This document shows, piece after piece, positions 1-10,726 of a stretch of DNA of 64,000 nt. Numbering within the stretch: the stretch's first letter is position 1; each line of letters begins with the position of its first letter. The stretch comes from Amaurobius ferox (lineage: Eukaryota > Arthropoda > Arachnida > Araneae > Amaurobiidae), in the NCBI GenBank assembly GCA_951213105.1, contig OX578145.1, forward strand, positions 10,826,610-10,890,609, written 5' to 3'. The position numbers were made by a program, and so were the translations under genes. The notes beneath the pieces were generated by a model. It did not search any database and had not been told where the DNA came from. It saw only the letters and a list, made by a program, of their open reading frames with translations.

Positions 1-955
1 TTATTTTGTAAAACACTTAAAGTATCATTAATAGCGTCCGTAGCTTTTTTTAAATCAATTGAGTTCGATTGCAGTATTCTGCTTAAAGATACAGTAGTAC
101 CTGAAAAATAAAAAGCAAGTGACTGTGACTGTAGTGCATAAACTAAGAATTTATAACTTAATATAAACGGTATGTACTCGTAGCATAAAATATTAACAAA
201 ACAACAACATAATTTTAAAGTAGGTTTAGTATACTCGTATAAGTTCATTTGCCAAACAATAAGAAATAAAATAATTTAGGGAAGTACCCACCTAATACAT
301 CACTTAAACAGATGGAGGATATAATAAAGTCAGAACTGCGCAATGTTTGCAGCAAGCAATGCGCATCATTGGCAGTTTTATTGTCTTGCCAAGCAGAAAT
401 CTTCTCCAGAGCGCTACAAATTTTGACTAAGTTGTCTCCTTGAAATTGAAGATGCCCATCATGCCTCTCTACCCAACGTGTCTCACAAATACCTTGCATG
501 GCAGCTCCGAGTTCTATTTTAAAAATTTCATGCCTCTTAGCGGATGCATTGGCAAATGCCACAACTTTTCTCATTGTGCCAGATGTATTGCGACAGGAAA
601 CTACTTTGGATGATCTTGCCAATGAGTTATTGAGCACATGGTTGTTGCACGTGTTGGTTAATGTAGGCAATGCAGCTGTAGAAGCAGAAGCATCGGCAAT
701 ACAATTATTTTCATCTGTAGTTGTTGTAGGTGAATTTTTCAAGTGAGCAATCTCAAGTCTTGGTTTCTTGGTTGGTTGGAAAAATGAATCTATTTTTTTT
801 AATGAATGTTTCAATCCACCACTACCATCTCCTTTTCCCTTAGAATCACCATGCAAGCAAAACCATGCAAATTTCACCATGCAAATTTCACACCCCACAA
901 CAGACAACAGACTGTTGAAAATACATATTAAATATATATACATAAAAACACCCAC
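1..955 (-). CDS. hAT-type transposase (ZMYM1-like), partial, with one intron
   Basis: The minus-strand frame 955-245 contains CETRWVERHD, the conserved C-TRW-R block of hAT DDE transposases of the ZMYM1-like/DUF4371 type, followed by a helical stretch (LVKICSALEKISAWQD). A clean intron can be placed at 101-291, with donor GTGGGT read from 291 and acceptor TTTTTCAG ending at 101. Removing it extends the frame from SDVLG into TTVSLSRILQSNSIDLKKA to base 1. That continuation has the LSRxLQ-x-DL pattern usual after this block. The N-terminal part holds a KKIDSFFQPTKKPR stretch, typical of the tail of a zinc-finger or linker region. The ATG at 955 is probably not the real start, because upstream residues look like translated intron or UTR. 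Catalytic residues before and after this piece are not in view. Confidence 0.6.
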
Positions 956-1056
956 ATTCGCTATAGTACAGGCTGGTGGCGCAGGCGCATTACCTCACAA
1001 ACAAAGCAAAACCATGCAAATTTCACACCCCACATCAGACAACAAACTTTTGTAAA
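868..1056. repeat. Short direct repeat of about 45 bp, two copies
   Basis: The segment with ACCATGCAAATTTCACACC and CAGACAACA occurs near 868-912 and again near 1011-1056 with few differences. The copies lie about 144 bp apart, in the presumed 5' part of the hAT transposase gene. Confidence 0.6.
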
Positions 1057-2141
1057 CATATGAGTTATAAGTACATAAAAACATAATAATATAGGTAGTT
1101 TTACAGTCCACTGCATTTTCCATAAAGACCTTACTTAAGTTTAGGCCCCTACACGAATTTTTATTAGGTAGGTACTTACATCAAATAGGTAATACCTACT
1201 TACTTTAGGTAAGTATAGTGTTAAACAAGCAAAACAATTTCAGGTTCTCTAATATTTTATAGTTTTTAAAAATCTGTAATATACAAATAAAGTAAAAAGT
1301 AGTAGGTAGGTAGATTACTATTTACTTGTTGTAAATGCATGCCTGTTAATGAAGCGCAATGTTTTTGTGTCGCGCAATAGTTTGCATCGAAGTTTTCGCT
1401 AGGTACTTTTAAAAACTTTAACCAAGATTATTTTTAAGTTTATGCATCATGCTATATTCATTCTGTTGGTTGCTCTCTTATTTTATTTTTAAAGAGCATT
1501 AAAATCAGTGTGGTCACGACGACGATACACTTGATTTCATTGTGTGAATTTATCTAAGATTTTAGGTTAGGTCAGTAAGCTTAATGCTCTTCAATCTCCC
1601 TCGTCCAAAAAAAAAATATATAAGTAGGTACATAAGTCACGCAGCACTCTTTCAGTAAGTAGGTACCTACATATCTACCTATGAGGTACTTTATGAGCAT
1701 TGACAACAATAACATTTAAGTTAAAACACACGCACTGGAATAATGAGAAACTGATTACTTACCATTTCTTGTAATTAATGAATTTGCAGCAACAATTTTT
1801 AAGAATACTTATAAAGGTACACTTATAAACACATTATAGGTAGAAAGAAATTTTAGTTTTTTAACTTAGAACTATGTTATGATATGTTGAAGTTTAGTCG
1901 TTCCGATTCCGATTGAGGTTAGGTCTAGCTAGACGTTACGTAGTCGACAAGCGCGCGCAAGTGTGGCGCGGTAAAATTCAAATTTTCGATGCGTTCGTTC
2001 CTAAACGTTTGCCATCATACAAAGTTATTATATTATATTAAATTAATTAAATATTGAAGGTATGTAGTTACATAAAATCTGTATGGTGACAAAATATATA
2101 AATAAAATCATTATGTTCAATTAGTGGTCCACCTAAGTCCT

Positions 2142-2208
2142 GGAACCAGCTCAGGGGGGGGGGGGGGGTCATGACCCCCATGACCCCCCCCCCCTGGATC
2201 CGCCGTTG
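2142..2208 (-). repeat. G/C-tract terminal region of the hAT element
   Basis: Two homopolymer blocks (about 14 G, then about 13 C on the + strand) flank TCATGACCCCCATGA. The region can fold into a strong hairpin. It ends outward in GGATCCGCCGTTG, read here as the terminal inverted repeat. Flanking bases AGCGTACT (2209-2216) would be the 8-bp target duplication if the element ends here. Confidence 0.5.
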
Positions 2209-2216
2209 AGCGTACT

Positions 2217-3073
2217 CGAGAAATATAATGGTAAAATAATGGTTAGGTACTGTTGTACTTACGGCTGCAAGTAAAAGGAGGGCTTTACTCCTTTCATGGA
2301 TAAGATTTGTTTTCATTATATATCTTACAAATATAGTTAAAAAGTAATTTTACTAGATTTTAGAGTAGTGCATTTCATTTGGCTATTAATTTCATTGCTT
2401 TTAATGCTGTATAATGAGAAGTTTTGCTTTATTTTTGGTGTTTGTGATATTGCAAAGACTTATAATGTCATTCTAACACTTTAAAAAAACATTTGGAGTA
2501 CTTTGCTCATAGTTATAGAGTTATTTTCGGTATCCTCGTATGTTTTTCCTTCGAGGTAGAACTTGGCGACGGTTGGCGACTTGCAAGATTGGGTGGCTAG
2601 GGAGAAAAAAAAAATAGGAGTTTAGATAATGAGAGTAAAGACGTGTCGTATGATAAAATTTTACGTTCATAATAAAATATAATAATAGTTTACATTCATT
2701 GAAAATGTCAGCTAGATTTTACATCATAACTTTTTAGTGCATTTTATACAAAGATATATGATATATGAGTATACTAATCTCATTTCTAATTCAGAGTAAA
2801 TCGTACTTAATAAGTATTACTAGTTAGCATGGACGCCCATAGGGGAAGACAAGGGGGCACTTCAAAATCACAAAGGCGGACATCAAACGAGTCGATGTTG
2901 TTAATCTTATCCTTGAATCCTTCCGGATAAATTCTATAGGTGCCGATGCTGGTTAGAATTAATTTCATATAAACATCTCGATTAAAAAGATATATTTCCC
3001 CCCGTTCACGAATTAAAAATCAAAGGATGTATCATCAAACTCCCAGTGTTTTCAAGAAGTATTTTGGTATAAC
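2217..3073. other. AT-rich intergenic stretch
   Basis: No open frame or recognised repeat is supported here. Near 2825-2850 is a GGACGCCCATAGGGG segment related to the GGGCGCCCAT repeat family at 8.5-9.5 kb. A short AAAAAAAA run at 2604 is the only other low-complexity element. Confidence 0.4.
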
Positions 3074-3087
3074 ACTCTTGTTTAGTT

Positions 3088-3375
3088 TGGCTCGGTAGCC
3101 CGGTGGTTAGCACGCGGGAATTGCACTCGGTAGGTTCGGATTCGATTCCCTCCGCTGCTAAAACTGCCACCGTGTTCACGCGGAGTACGATCACGTTAAA
3201 CATGTGGGACCGTAAGTCCTTCCGAGAGGTTGGTGGTAGGGGAAGGAGGGTACGGTCCCTGTGGATGCCTCCCCACTGTGGGTTCCAGTCTAAATTGAGT
3301 GGCTCTTCCCGGCCGTCCAAACAGTTACCTTACACCTTTCTGGTAGGTCGGACGGTCTGGATCTCAACAACAACA
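3088..3375 (+). mobile_element. tRNA-derived SINE with 14-bp target-site duplication
   Basis: The head has pol III promoter boxes: an A-box-like TAGCCCGGTGG near 3096 and a B-box GGTTCGGATTCGATTCC near 3133. The body is about 200 bp and GC-richer than its surroundings. The 3' end is a short (CAA)n tail. Perfect direct repeats ACTCTTGTTTAGTT at 3074-3087 and 3376-3389 bound it, so it moved by target-primed reverse transcription. It codes for no protein; open frames across it are incidental. Confidence 0.88.
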
Positions 3376-3389
3376 ACTCTTGTTTAGTT

Positions 3390-5997
3390 CCCGAGAAAGA
3401 AATATGCCTTGCCCAAAGAAGTATTTGAATCACCGACTTCTTGATCATGTGTTAGCAATCTATTAAATGAGCAATCTTAACTCTAAAATAACCTCACATT
3501 CTCCTCATCATAATTTAAGTAATAAGCTTCTTGATCTAGAAACATCTCTACCAATATAAATATTTTTACTTATATCATACATTGTTACATACATACTTTA
3601 CATTACAAATGCAGAAGCATTTAATAAAAAATAAACTCTATTTAAAAGTCATTAAAACTTAATTCTGCCCATAACTTTAATTATAATTTTGGTCCTAATA
3701 CTTTAGTTGTTTTTAAAATTTTTAGAAATAATTTGGGATAGATTAATCTGCAATTTTTATTAAAAGTTTTTAATATTTAATATGTACAACATTTGATATT
3801 TTTATGTCACATTGAGTTAGCCCACTGTAATTGTGCTTACGGTCTATTTAATTCGGGATGCAAATTTCACGATATGTATTTAAAGCATTTTTCAAACGAA
3901 TTATTGGCAACCAAATCTCTGAAACTATTATAATGAAATGCAATTTTTGTATTTTGTGCCATAATATTTTATAATCTTATTTATTTCCTATACTTTATAG
4001 AAAAACATTTTTAAAACATTTCCAAATTCTATATCGATTAAACATGCATAAACCTTCCGAACATGTTTTGACAATTTAAAAATCATGGCTATTTCAATAG
4101 AGCCCCTATTTATGAATTTAGACATAATTTTGTATTTTATTCTGAAATGTCATTTTATGAACAAAGAAAATATATATAAAGTCAAATATTTTATTATTGC
4201 AAATATTACATTGTTTTATATTTGACAGTACGCATACAATACATTAAAATAAATTAGATGTAAAAAGGACTCAGTCGTATTAAGCCTCAAAGCATATATG
4301 GACATTGCTAACACAACTTTCAAAGATAAAAGTGGAGAATTCTACATTTTACGCAAGCATGCATACAATTTTTCCAAATACTTTTTAATTATTTTTAAAT
4401 ATATTATGCATATTCTTCAATTTGTATACTTGTAATCTATTTCATATCATATTTTATTTGCAATTGCTTTGTAGTTCAATTTGTTTTACGGAATTGACTT
4501 CATTAACAAAATTATTCTTTAGTAATAAAATTTTTTGGTAATAAAATATTCTAACCCTATTTCGTATTTTTCTCACATTCTTTAAAATCCTATAACGCAT
4601 AACACGTATAACAACTTCCCGTTCCCCTCATCCTCTAGAAATTAAAAAAAAACAAAAAAAAAAACAGAAGGTACACTACACAGTTTAGGCGATAAATCGC
4701 CAAATCATGAATTTTCTTCTCCTCTTCGACTAACTGCACCTGCTTTATGTTTGACCATGTTACTAACATGGGGAAGATCGAACCGCACTCCCTCCATATA
4801 TACTAACTCATTGGTCTGGGTATTAGTAAAAAATAAATAAATAAATAAATTAAAAATAGAAGGAATGGGGATCGGAATCATTCCGTACTTGCATGTCGAT
4901 TTAGTATGTAGAAGGATCACGGAAATATTTTATTTCGTTTAAGTGGTTTGAATGTGGTTCTTCCCTCCAGTTTCTTGTATATGCCAAAAACGATGGAGAC
5001 AATTGGGTATATGTGTGCATGTGTATGTATGTGTATGTGTGTGTGTGTGTGTGTGGGGGGGGGGTGTTTACTTCCAATTGAAGGCCCTTTTACTTTTCAG
5101 GATAAGATGTTAAAAGTAAAAATTTCAATTAAATTTTTTCAGAAATTTTAATCTTGCAGAAATTAAGTGGGCGTGGTTAATATCGACTAAACATTACGGA
5201 AACCACATTATTACCTTTTGTTTTTGTAAGGAATAAGGCCTCTCAATTCACTTTTCATTTTCTAAACTAGAAAAACAAATCAATAACTTTTTCTGAAGAC
5301 TTAAATCTCACGGGAATTCAGTGGGAGTGATTATTGCCGTAAAACTGATTTTTCAAAGAATAGAAAGCGCTCTCAATGAAGTTCGCTTTACATTTTTGTA
5401 ACAATCTTTAAAAAATAAATAGTAATTTATGTATTTGAATTTTTTCAGAAAATCCAATTTTGCTGAAATTTAGTGGCCGTTATTAATACCTTAAAACTAC
5501 GTTTTATTATTATTATTTTTTAATTTAACAACTTTGACGGTTGACAATTTTTGGTAAAGAAAGAATAAACTATTTTGTACGTCTCATTATTTTGAAAGTC
5601 TTGTTAACAATGTGTTGAATTCGATATTTTCGTCATAAGAAAACATGGCATTGAAAGCAATTTCCCATTATTTATTTAGGTACTATTTTTTATGATCTCT
5701 CAAAATAGTGGGATAAAAAGTATGAGAGATTTGAAAATTATAAATATGATTTGCAACAATAACTGAATGCTAAAATTTTTTAAATAGCAAACTATATTTT
5801 AACATTTTGCTTTTATAGTGACATAGATGCATTTTTCGTCTTCAATCAAGTTAAAATAATGATTAATTTGAAACGAAATTCCTAGTATTGAGTATATTGA
5901 ACGCATATATATATATGACTGAAGTGAACGACACGGCTATTTTGCAAATAAATATTGTCGATTTGTTCAATTTACAAATTCATTTTGTCATCTAGTT
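3390..5997. other. AT-rich intergenic region with simple repeats
   Basis: No gene is supported. It holds an (AAAT)n tract near 4828-4855, a (TG)n tract with a terminal G run at 5007-5063, and a degenerate tandem repeat at about 5140-5520. The tandem unit is roughly 150-180 bp, and each unit contains a TTTTTTCAGAAA..TTAGTGG-like core. Confidence 0.45.
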
Positions 5998-6924
5998 ACT
6001 TTCCTTATATACATAATGTATAAGGAAAGTATTGTGACGGATTCGAATTCGAGTTTTCGACGGAATAGCACGTTTCAAGCATTCCTGATCACGAATCGAA
6101 CATTTTTAAGGTGATGTCTGTTGTGTCTGAGAAAGTGTGTGTGTGTGTGTGTCAGTGAGACTGTGGAGATGATATCTCACGAACGAATGGAACGATTCGA
6201 ATGAAATTTGGTACAAAAATCACAATTCGTGAATAATGGAAGCCTATTGTTTTTAAATATAATCGAATGTTCAGAACCCCCCTAAATTTTTGAGTCAAAT
6301 TTTGAAAAAATCATCAAAATATCAAAACCTTTAATAAAGTTACGTAAATAGACATTTCTTATGTAATTTTTCCTTAGAAAACGATTGACACAAACTGTAG
6401 AAAGCTAGCATTAACCATTCTCGAGATATTGCACATTTTTCAAATAAATTTATCAAAAAATGAAGTAAAATAAAAAAATTACCTTTTAAGAAACATGTTC
6501 ACTTTTCATATGTAATATCATGCGATACATTGGGTGACATCATTCTCGTGGTTCTAACTCGTTCCATTCACGAGAAAATATACTTTGAGTAATATTTTTG
6601 TATTTGAACGTCAATAGTCATGTATCTGCTGTAAGAATAATTCATTCCTCTGTCTATAACGCTTAACGAGATTTGGGCGACAAATTTGGAGGAATTTCGC
6701 CAACTTGGCGACTTTTAAAATGTTGCCAAATTAACTAAAATCTCGCCAAAGGGATAAAAATGACGCCAAATCAATGAAAATAACGACTAATTGATGAAAA
6801 TATAATATCTTGGAAAAAATATAAGTATCTACAATAAGAGTAATCTATTTTGTTTTTACTGTAAAAGTAGTAAATACATTGCATTATATAAGGAAAGTCA
6901 TGTGCAGCCCACATCAGATTTTTT
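5998..6924 (+). mobile_element. Family A repeat, copy A1 (forward)
   Basis: This copy shows the shared architecture of this window's most frequent repeat. The left end is a perfect hairpin, ACTTTCCTTATA..TATAAGGAAAGT (5998-6030). It is followed by TTCGAATTCGAGTTTTCGACGG, a TG microsatellite near 6137, a block with ACGAACGAATGG, an ATTTGGTACAAAAAT block, and a section rich in GGCGA/CGCCAA. The right end is TATAAGGAAAGTCATGTG followed by CCCACATCAGATTTTTT. The right end repeats half of the left hairpin, so the two ends form inverted repeats. There is no coding capacity. Probably a non-autonomous DNA element; the class is not determined. Confidence 0.8.
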
Positions 6925-7364
6925 CTTCATGAATTGAGTGAGTACAAAAAACACATTATATAAAGAAATGAATTATTCATAGTGTTAAGAATGATGATTA
7001 TAAAGCTTTGAAGTCAAATTTAAGCCAAAAATTTTAAATCTCTTCTTTATAAGGCTAAAAATCATTTTACATGTTAAATAAATTAAAAAAACTGCCCTTA
7101 TAGATCTGATGTGGATTTTAAGCCTAACTTGAGAAGAAGAAATTACTATGTTGCACAAAAGTTAATTTAGAAAGAATAAGAAGATAAAGATCAGAAGATA
7201 AGATCAATTTCGATTTTAAAAGGTTAGAAACTTAATTTGTCATTGTTTTCCACTTATCTACCATCCTTTACTTCCTGAGATTTCATTAACTTAAAAGATA
7301 TATTGCTGTCAAAAAAGACTTTGAAAATAAGTTAAAATAATAAAAGTATATTTTGATATTTAAA
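6925..7364. other. AT-rich spacer between family A copies
   Basis: No open frame, tandem repeat or recognised element was seen in this stretch. Confidence 0.4.
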
Positions 7365-8380
7365 AAATTTGATGTAGTCAATACACGACTTTCCCATATG
7401 ATGCAATCAATTTACTCCTTTCACAGTAAACAAATGATGTATAATACCCACAGAACAATATTTTTTACATTTAATGTTTGATTGGACACTTCTCCGGATG
7501 CCAACCTCTGAAATTTATTGACAGGTTGACATTCGAATATTCTATTTAGAAGTACCCAATTAACTTATACTTAGTGCAACTCTAAATAGGTAAGTATTGA
7601 TATTGATAGCGTCAGCAATATGCAATACAGTCCATATATTAAAATATATTAATAATAATTCATCAGTTGGGCGTTATTTCCATTAATTTAGCGCCGTTTT
7701 TGTAATTTCGACTATATTTTCATTAATTTGAGGCTATATATCACTAAGTTGGCGATATTTCGTCAAATTAGTCACAAAGTTCATCAAATTTATCGCCAAA
7801 CATTACACACAGACGACGAGAATAGCTGTTTTTATATATTAATGACTGTTGGCGAATGGTTGGTCGTAAAAACACATAACTATTATACAACTATCTTCCC
7901 TCGTGAGTGGAACGAACTAGATCCACAAAAATGCTAACAAATTTGTTGCATAATATTGTATGAAAAGCGATAGTTAATACTTTTTTAGATTTCATGTAAT
8001 GTTTTTAGAAAATTTATTAAAAAATCGGACAATATCATGAGAACGGTTCATGCTAGCCTTCTAGAGTTTGTGTCATTCGTTTTCTAATAAAAAATTACAT
8101 AAAAAACGATCATTTACGTAATATATTAAAGACTACTATTTTTCAAAATTTCTTTCGAAAATTTGGAGTCTTTCGAACATTCGGTTGCGTTTAAATTAAT
8201 AGGCTTCCCGTATTCACCGATTGGAATGTTTGTACCAAATTTCGGTCGCAACGCTCCATTCGTTCGTGCGACATCGCTCTCCCCCCCCCCCCCCCCCCCA
8301 CACACATATCACCTCAAAAACGTTCATTTCGAGTTCAGAGATATTTGAACGAGAGAGAGAGAAAGAAAGAGATTATGTAC
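7365..8380 (-). mobile_element. Family A repeat, copy A2 (reverse, degraded)
   Basis: Read on the minus strand it keeps the order of family A blocks: the AACGTTTTTGAGG segment (near 8320), a homopolymer/CA tract (8280-8306), the ACGAACGAATGG block, the CGAGAAC..TGCACA-type block, the GGCGA-rich section and a decayed right end near 7365-7400 (TTTGATGTAGTCAATACACG). The left hairpin is lost. Many substitutions make it older than A1. The part at 7440-7660 matches 37920-38100 and belongs to the right portion of a longer family variant. Confidence 0.65.
8280..8299. repeat. Poly-C tract
   Basis: About 19 consecutive C followed by ACACACAT. It replaces the usual CA microsatellite at this position of family A copy A2. 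Confidence 0.9.
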
Positions 8381-8384
8381 ATAA

Positions 8385-8436
8385 TCTAATCTTCTTTATA
8401 TTATATATTCCGTACAAAGAAAGGGTATATTGACAG
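8385..8436 (+). mobile_element. Helitron 3' end fragment (decayed)
   Basis: TTCTTTATATTATATATTCC then GTACAAAGAAAGGGTATATTGACAG matches the 3' ends of the Helitrons at 54785 and 56733, which read CTTTATATTATATACTCC, GTACGAAGAACGGGTATGCTGCTAG. The terminal CTAG is mutated. Only the last about 50 bp are present. Confidence 0.5.
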
Positions 8437-8519
8437 GGAAACTAATATTTTTCATTTAAAAAAAAATTGAAATTAATTAGATCATTATGTATAAGTAACG
8501 TGATTAGAACACGAGTGAA

Positions 8520-9160
8520 AGAGATAGAGAGGGTGTGTGTTAAAAGTATGAGGTAAATATGAAGATGATAGGTAAATTTCTACTAGCTTGATACCTACAT
8601 TTCTGACTTTGAACGTCCATGGAAGGGAAAGTGCCCCCTCACGCTACCCAATGGGTGCCCATAGAACTTTTTCCAGAGGGCAAAAACATGAATGAGACTT
8701 ACAATATCGACTAGCTTGATGCCTGTATTTATGACCTTGAATGTCCACGGGAGGATAAGTACCCCCCTAGTGCTCCCTTAGGGGCGCCCATGGAGCTCAT
8801 TCCAGAGGGGTAAACTCAAAAGGACGAGGCGTACAATATAGTTTAGCTTGATACCCACATTTGTGACTTTATACGCCCTATGGGCGCAAATGTCTATAAA
8901 TGTGCAAAGCTTCAGACTTCATGGAGATTTTTGTAGGGTCTGGAAAGATTCTATTTTTCCAACCCTAGGGAAATCGAAACTTCGGCTCCCTTAGGTTCTG
9001 TCCTGAGGTTAATAGTATAAGCGCAGAGTCCTCGTAATGGGGACCCACAGAGGAGGGAAAAGAAGCACTTCCGCTCTCCGGGACATTCAAGGTCCCCAAT
9101 GTAGGCATCAAGTTAGTCAATGTTGTACATATCAATCTTGAGTTTGCCCCTTGGAAAAAG
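8520..9160. repeat. Tandem and inverted repeats with GGGCGCCCAT cores
   Basis: Three imperfect direct units of about 130-150 bp (near 8570, 8690, 8840) share TAGCTTGAT-CC-ACATTTGTGAC, a CGTCCATGGGAGG-like block, and GGG(C/T)GCCCATAG followed by a TTCCAGAGGG block. At 9040-9160 an inverted relative follows (GGACATTCAAGG, AGGCATCAAGTTAGTC). GC content is higher than in the flanks. This looks like a rearranged repeat family; I cannot name it. Confidence 0.6.
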
Positions 9161-9228
9161 TGTTATGGGCGCCCATGCTTATAGTATCGACAAAAAGTGT
9201 TATGGGCGCCCATGCTTATAGTATCGAC
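9155..9228. repeat. Perfect 37-bp tandem duplication with a palindromic core
   Basis: Two identical 37-bp units lie at 9155-9191 and 9192-9228, each containing the palindrome ATGGGCGCCCAT and ending in GTATCGAC. Identity of the two units implies a recent duplication or continuing homogenisation. A further ATGGGCGCCCATAGGGG lies near 9371. Confidence 0.9.
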
Positions 9229-9825
9229 AACGGTACTGAACCTAACTGAGCTGAAACTTTTTGTTTCTCTCCCGAGGGCGAACAAAATGGTAGGGGATGT
9301 CGAAAATTCTTTCTGGACCCTACGGAAGTCTCCGCTACATTGGAAGCTGAAATTTTGTACACTTACTGTCATGGGCGCCCATAGGGGAGGGCAAGAGTCA
9401 ATTACGCTCTTCTGGACATTCAAAGTCCTAAATGTACGTATCAAGACAAACATTAAAAAAATTGTGTCTATATATAAATGTCTATAACAAAACATTAAAT
9501 AAATAATTAGTATTTAAATAAAATTAATTATTTTTAATGCATTTTCTAAGGTTTCTTTGAAAAGAACAAAATTAAAACAATTAAATAGCGAATTATTAAA
9601 AAAAATATTAGCCTGTTCTCCGTAATAAATTCTTCCATTATCTGATCAAAATAAAGTTATTTACTTTTAATGTACATTGGCTTTAAAAGTTAAGCTTGGA
9701 CCGGTAAAATCAACAAAAATGGAAAAGTAAAGAAGCTTTGATTAACTCAAAATTGTACAAGAAGGTAGCGAATATGTTTATGCATTAAAGAAAACAAGAA
9801 TTATGTACAAAGATGAAAAAAATAT
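9229..9825. other. Remainder of the GGGCGCCC repeat region, then an AT-rich spacer
   Basis: 9229-9460 continues the repeat family (TCCGCTACATTGGAAGC, GGACATTCAAAGTCC). From 9480 to 9825 it is plain AT-rich DNA with no supported gene. Confidence 0.45.
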
Positions 9826-10726
9826 TTACTTTTTGTAAGTTATATGATGACGTAACTGTGCAGAGACAGCACGCCCGAGGCCATCCTAAAGGTTTTCAAT
9901 GGGATTAAGGTCCGGGGAATACGCCGGCCACTCCGAACGAGAAATGGCCTCACTTTCCAGATATTCGTCTACATTGTTAGCTCGATACCGACGGGCATTA
10001 TCGTCCATAAGGAGGAAATCAGGACCAACTGCTGCAACGTAGAGTTTCGCAATGGGGTCCTAGACTTCATCCCGATACTGCGCAACCGTCACAGAATCGC
10101 CTTTAAAGATGTGCAGCTCTGTGAGATATTCCATTGAAATTCCAACTCACACTATAACGCTGCCATCTCTGAATGCGTGATATTCGATGATGTTCTTGGC
10201 CTGATTGCTTGTGCCTCGTTCTTTCCAGACCCTTATACACTTATCATCTGATTCCAGGGCAAATCTGGACTCGTCCGTGAACAGGACGCTGCACCAATCT
10301 GAAACAGTTCAATTGACATGTTGACGACACCACTTTAATCTTGTCCCTCTGGCTTGGACGGTTAGTGGAACACAAAAACGTGGTATTGGGGCATACAGAC
10401 CCTTTGCACGAAGCCTTGGGCGCACAGTACTGGCAGATATTGTCTTACCAAGTGCCGCTGCAAACATGGATGTAATAGTTGTGGAGGTCGCTCGTCGATT
10501 CCGCTTGGCTACTATATCAATATACCGATCATCAGAGGTGGTGGTAACCCTTGGTCGACCAGGCAGATGGCTCCGGACAAATGTTTGACTTGTTTGGAAT
10601 TGTTTCCATAATCGAGAAATTACCGAATGATCAACGCCAAAGAAAATAGCGAGATGACTGTCCTGCTTCAATGCGTCCGACAGCACGCCAGTACTCACTA
10701 TCTGTCATTCGTCCTCTTTCAGCCAT
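9826..10726 (-). pseudogene. Tc1-like transposase, inactivated
   Basis: A reading frame can be followed on the minus strand from ATG at 10726 (MAERGRMTDSEYWRAVGRIE) to a stop at 9826. The N-terminal part carries a paired helix-turn-helix domain (HSVISRLWKQFQT, then LPGRPRVTT and RRATSTTITSMF). The DDE part shows CSVLFTDESRF with the first Asp, FLLMDDNARRYRANNV with the second Asp, and WPAYSPDLNPIENL with the third acidic site. These are the usual Tc1/mariner blocks at about full length (300 codons). It is dead: there is one frameshift early on (the opening frame and the frame from 10698 differ), plus in-frame stops after RQHVN, after GSVIV, after YRDEV and inside the IENLW block. I found no clear terminal inverted repeats. 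Confidence 0.85.

Larger units (their letters stand above)
1..2208 (-). mobile_element. hAT-superfamily transposon, 5' part (runs off the window)
   Basis: A transposase-like reading frame on the minus strand (exons at 292-955 and 1-100) lies downstream of a G/C-tract end. On the minus strand that end begins CAACGGCGGATCC followed by a long G run, then TCATGGGGGTCATGA and more C/G runs (2142-2208). Ends of the form CAGTGGCGGATCC plus G tracts are known from hAT elements, and the first bases here differ slightly. The other end lies left of base 1, so target-site duplications cannot be tested. The 1140-1700 part is rich in TAGGTA/TACCTA words that are rare elsewhere in the window. Inference: one mostly intact element whose 5' UTR or intron fills 960-2140. 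Confidence 0.55.

Noticed and set aside
768..1055. 95-codon + strand open frame
   Set aside because: It overlaps the better supported minus-strand transposase and a direct repeat.
4740..4830. tRNA-like B box (GTGCGGTTCGATC, minus strand)
   Set aside because: Single box only, without A box or flanking duplications.
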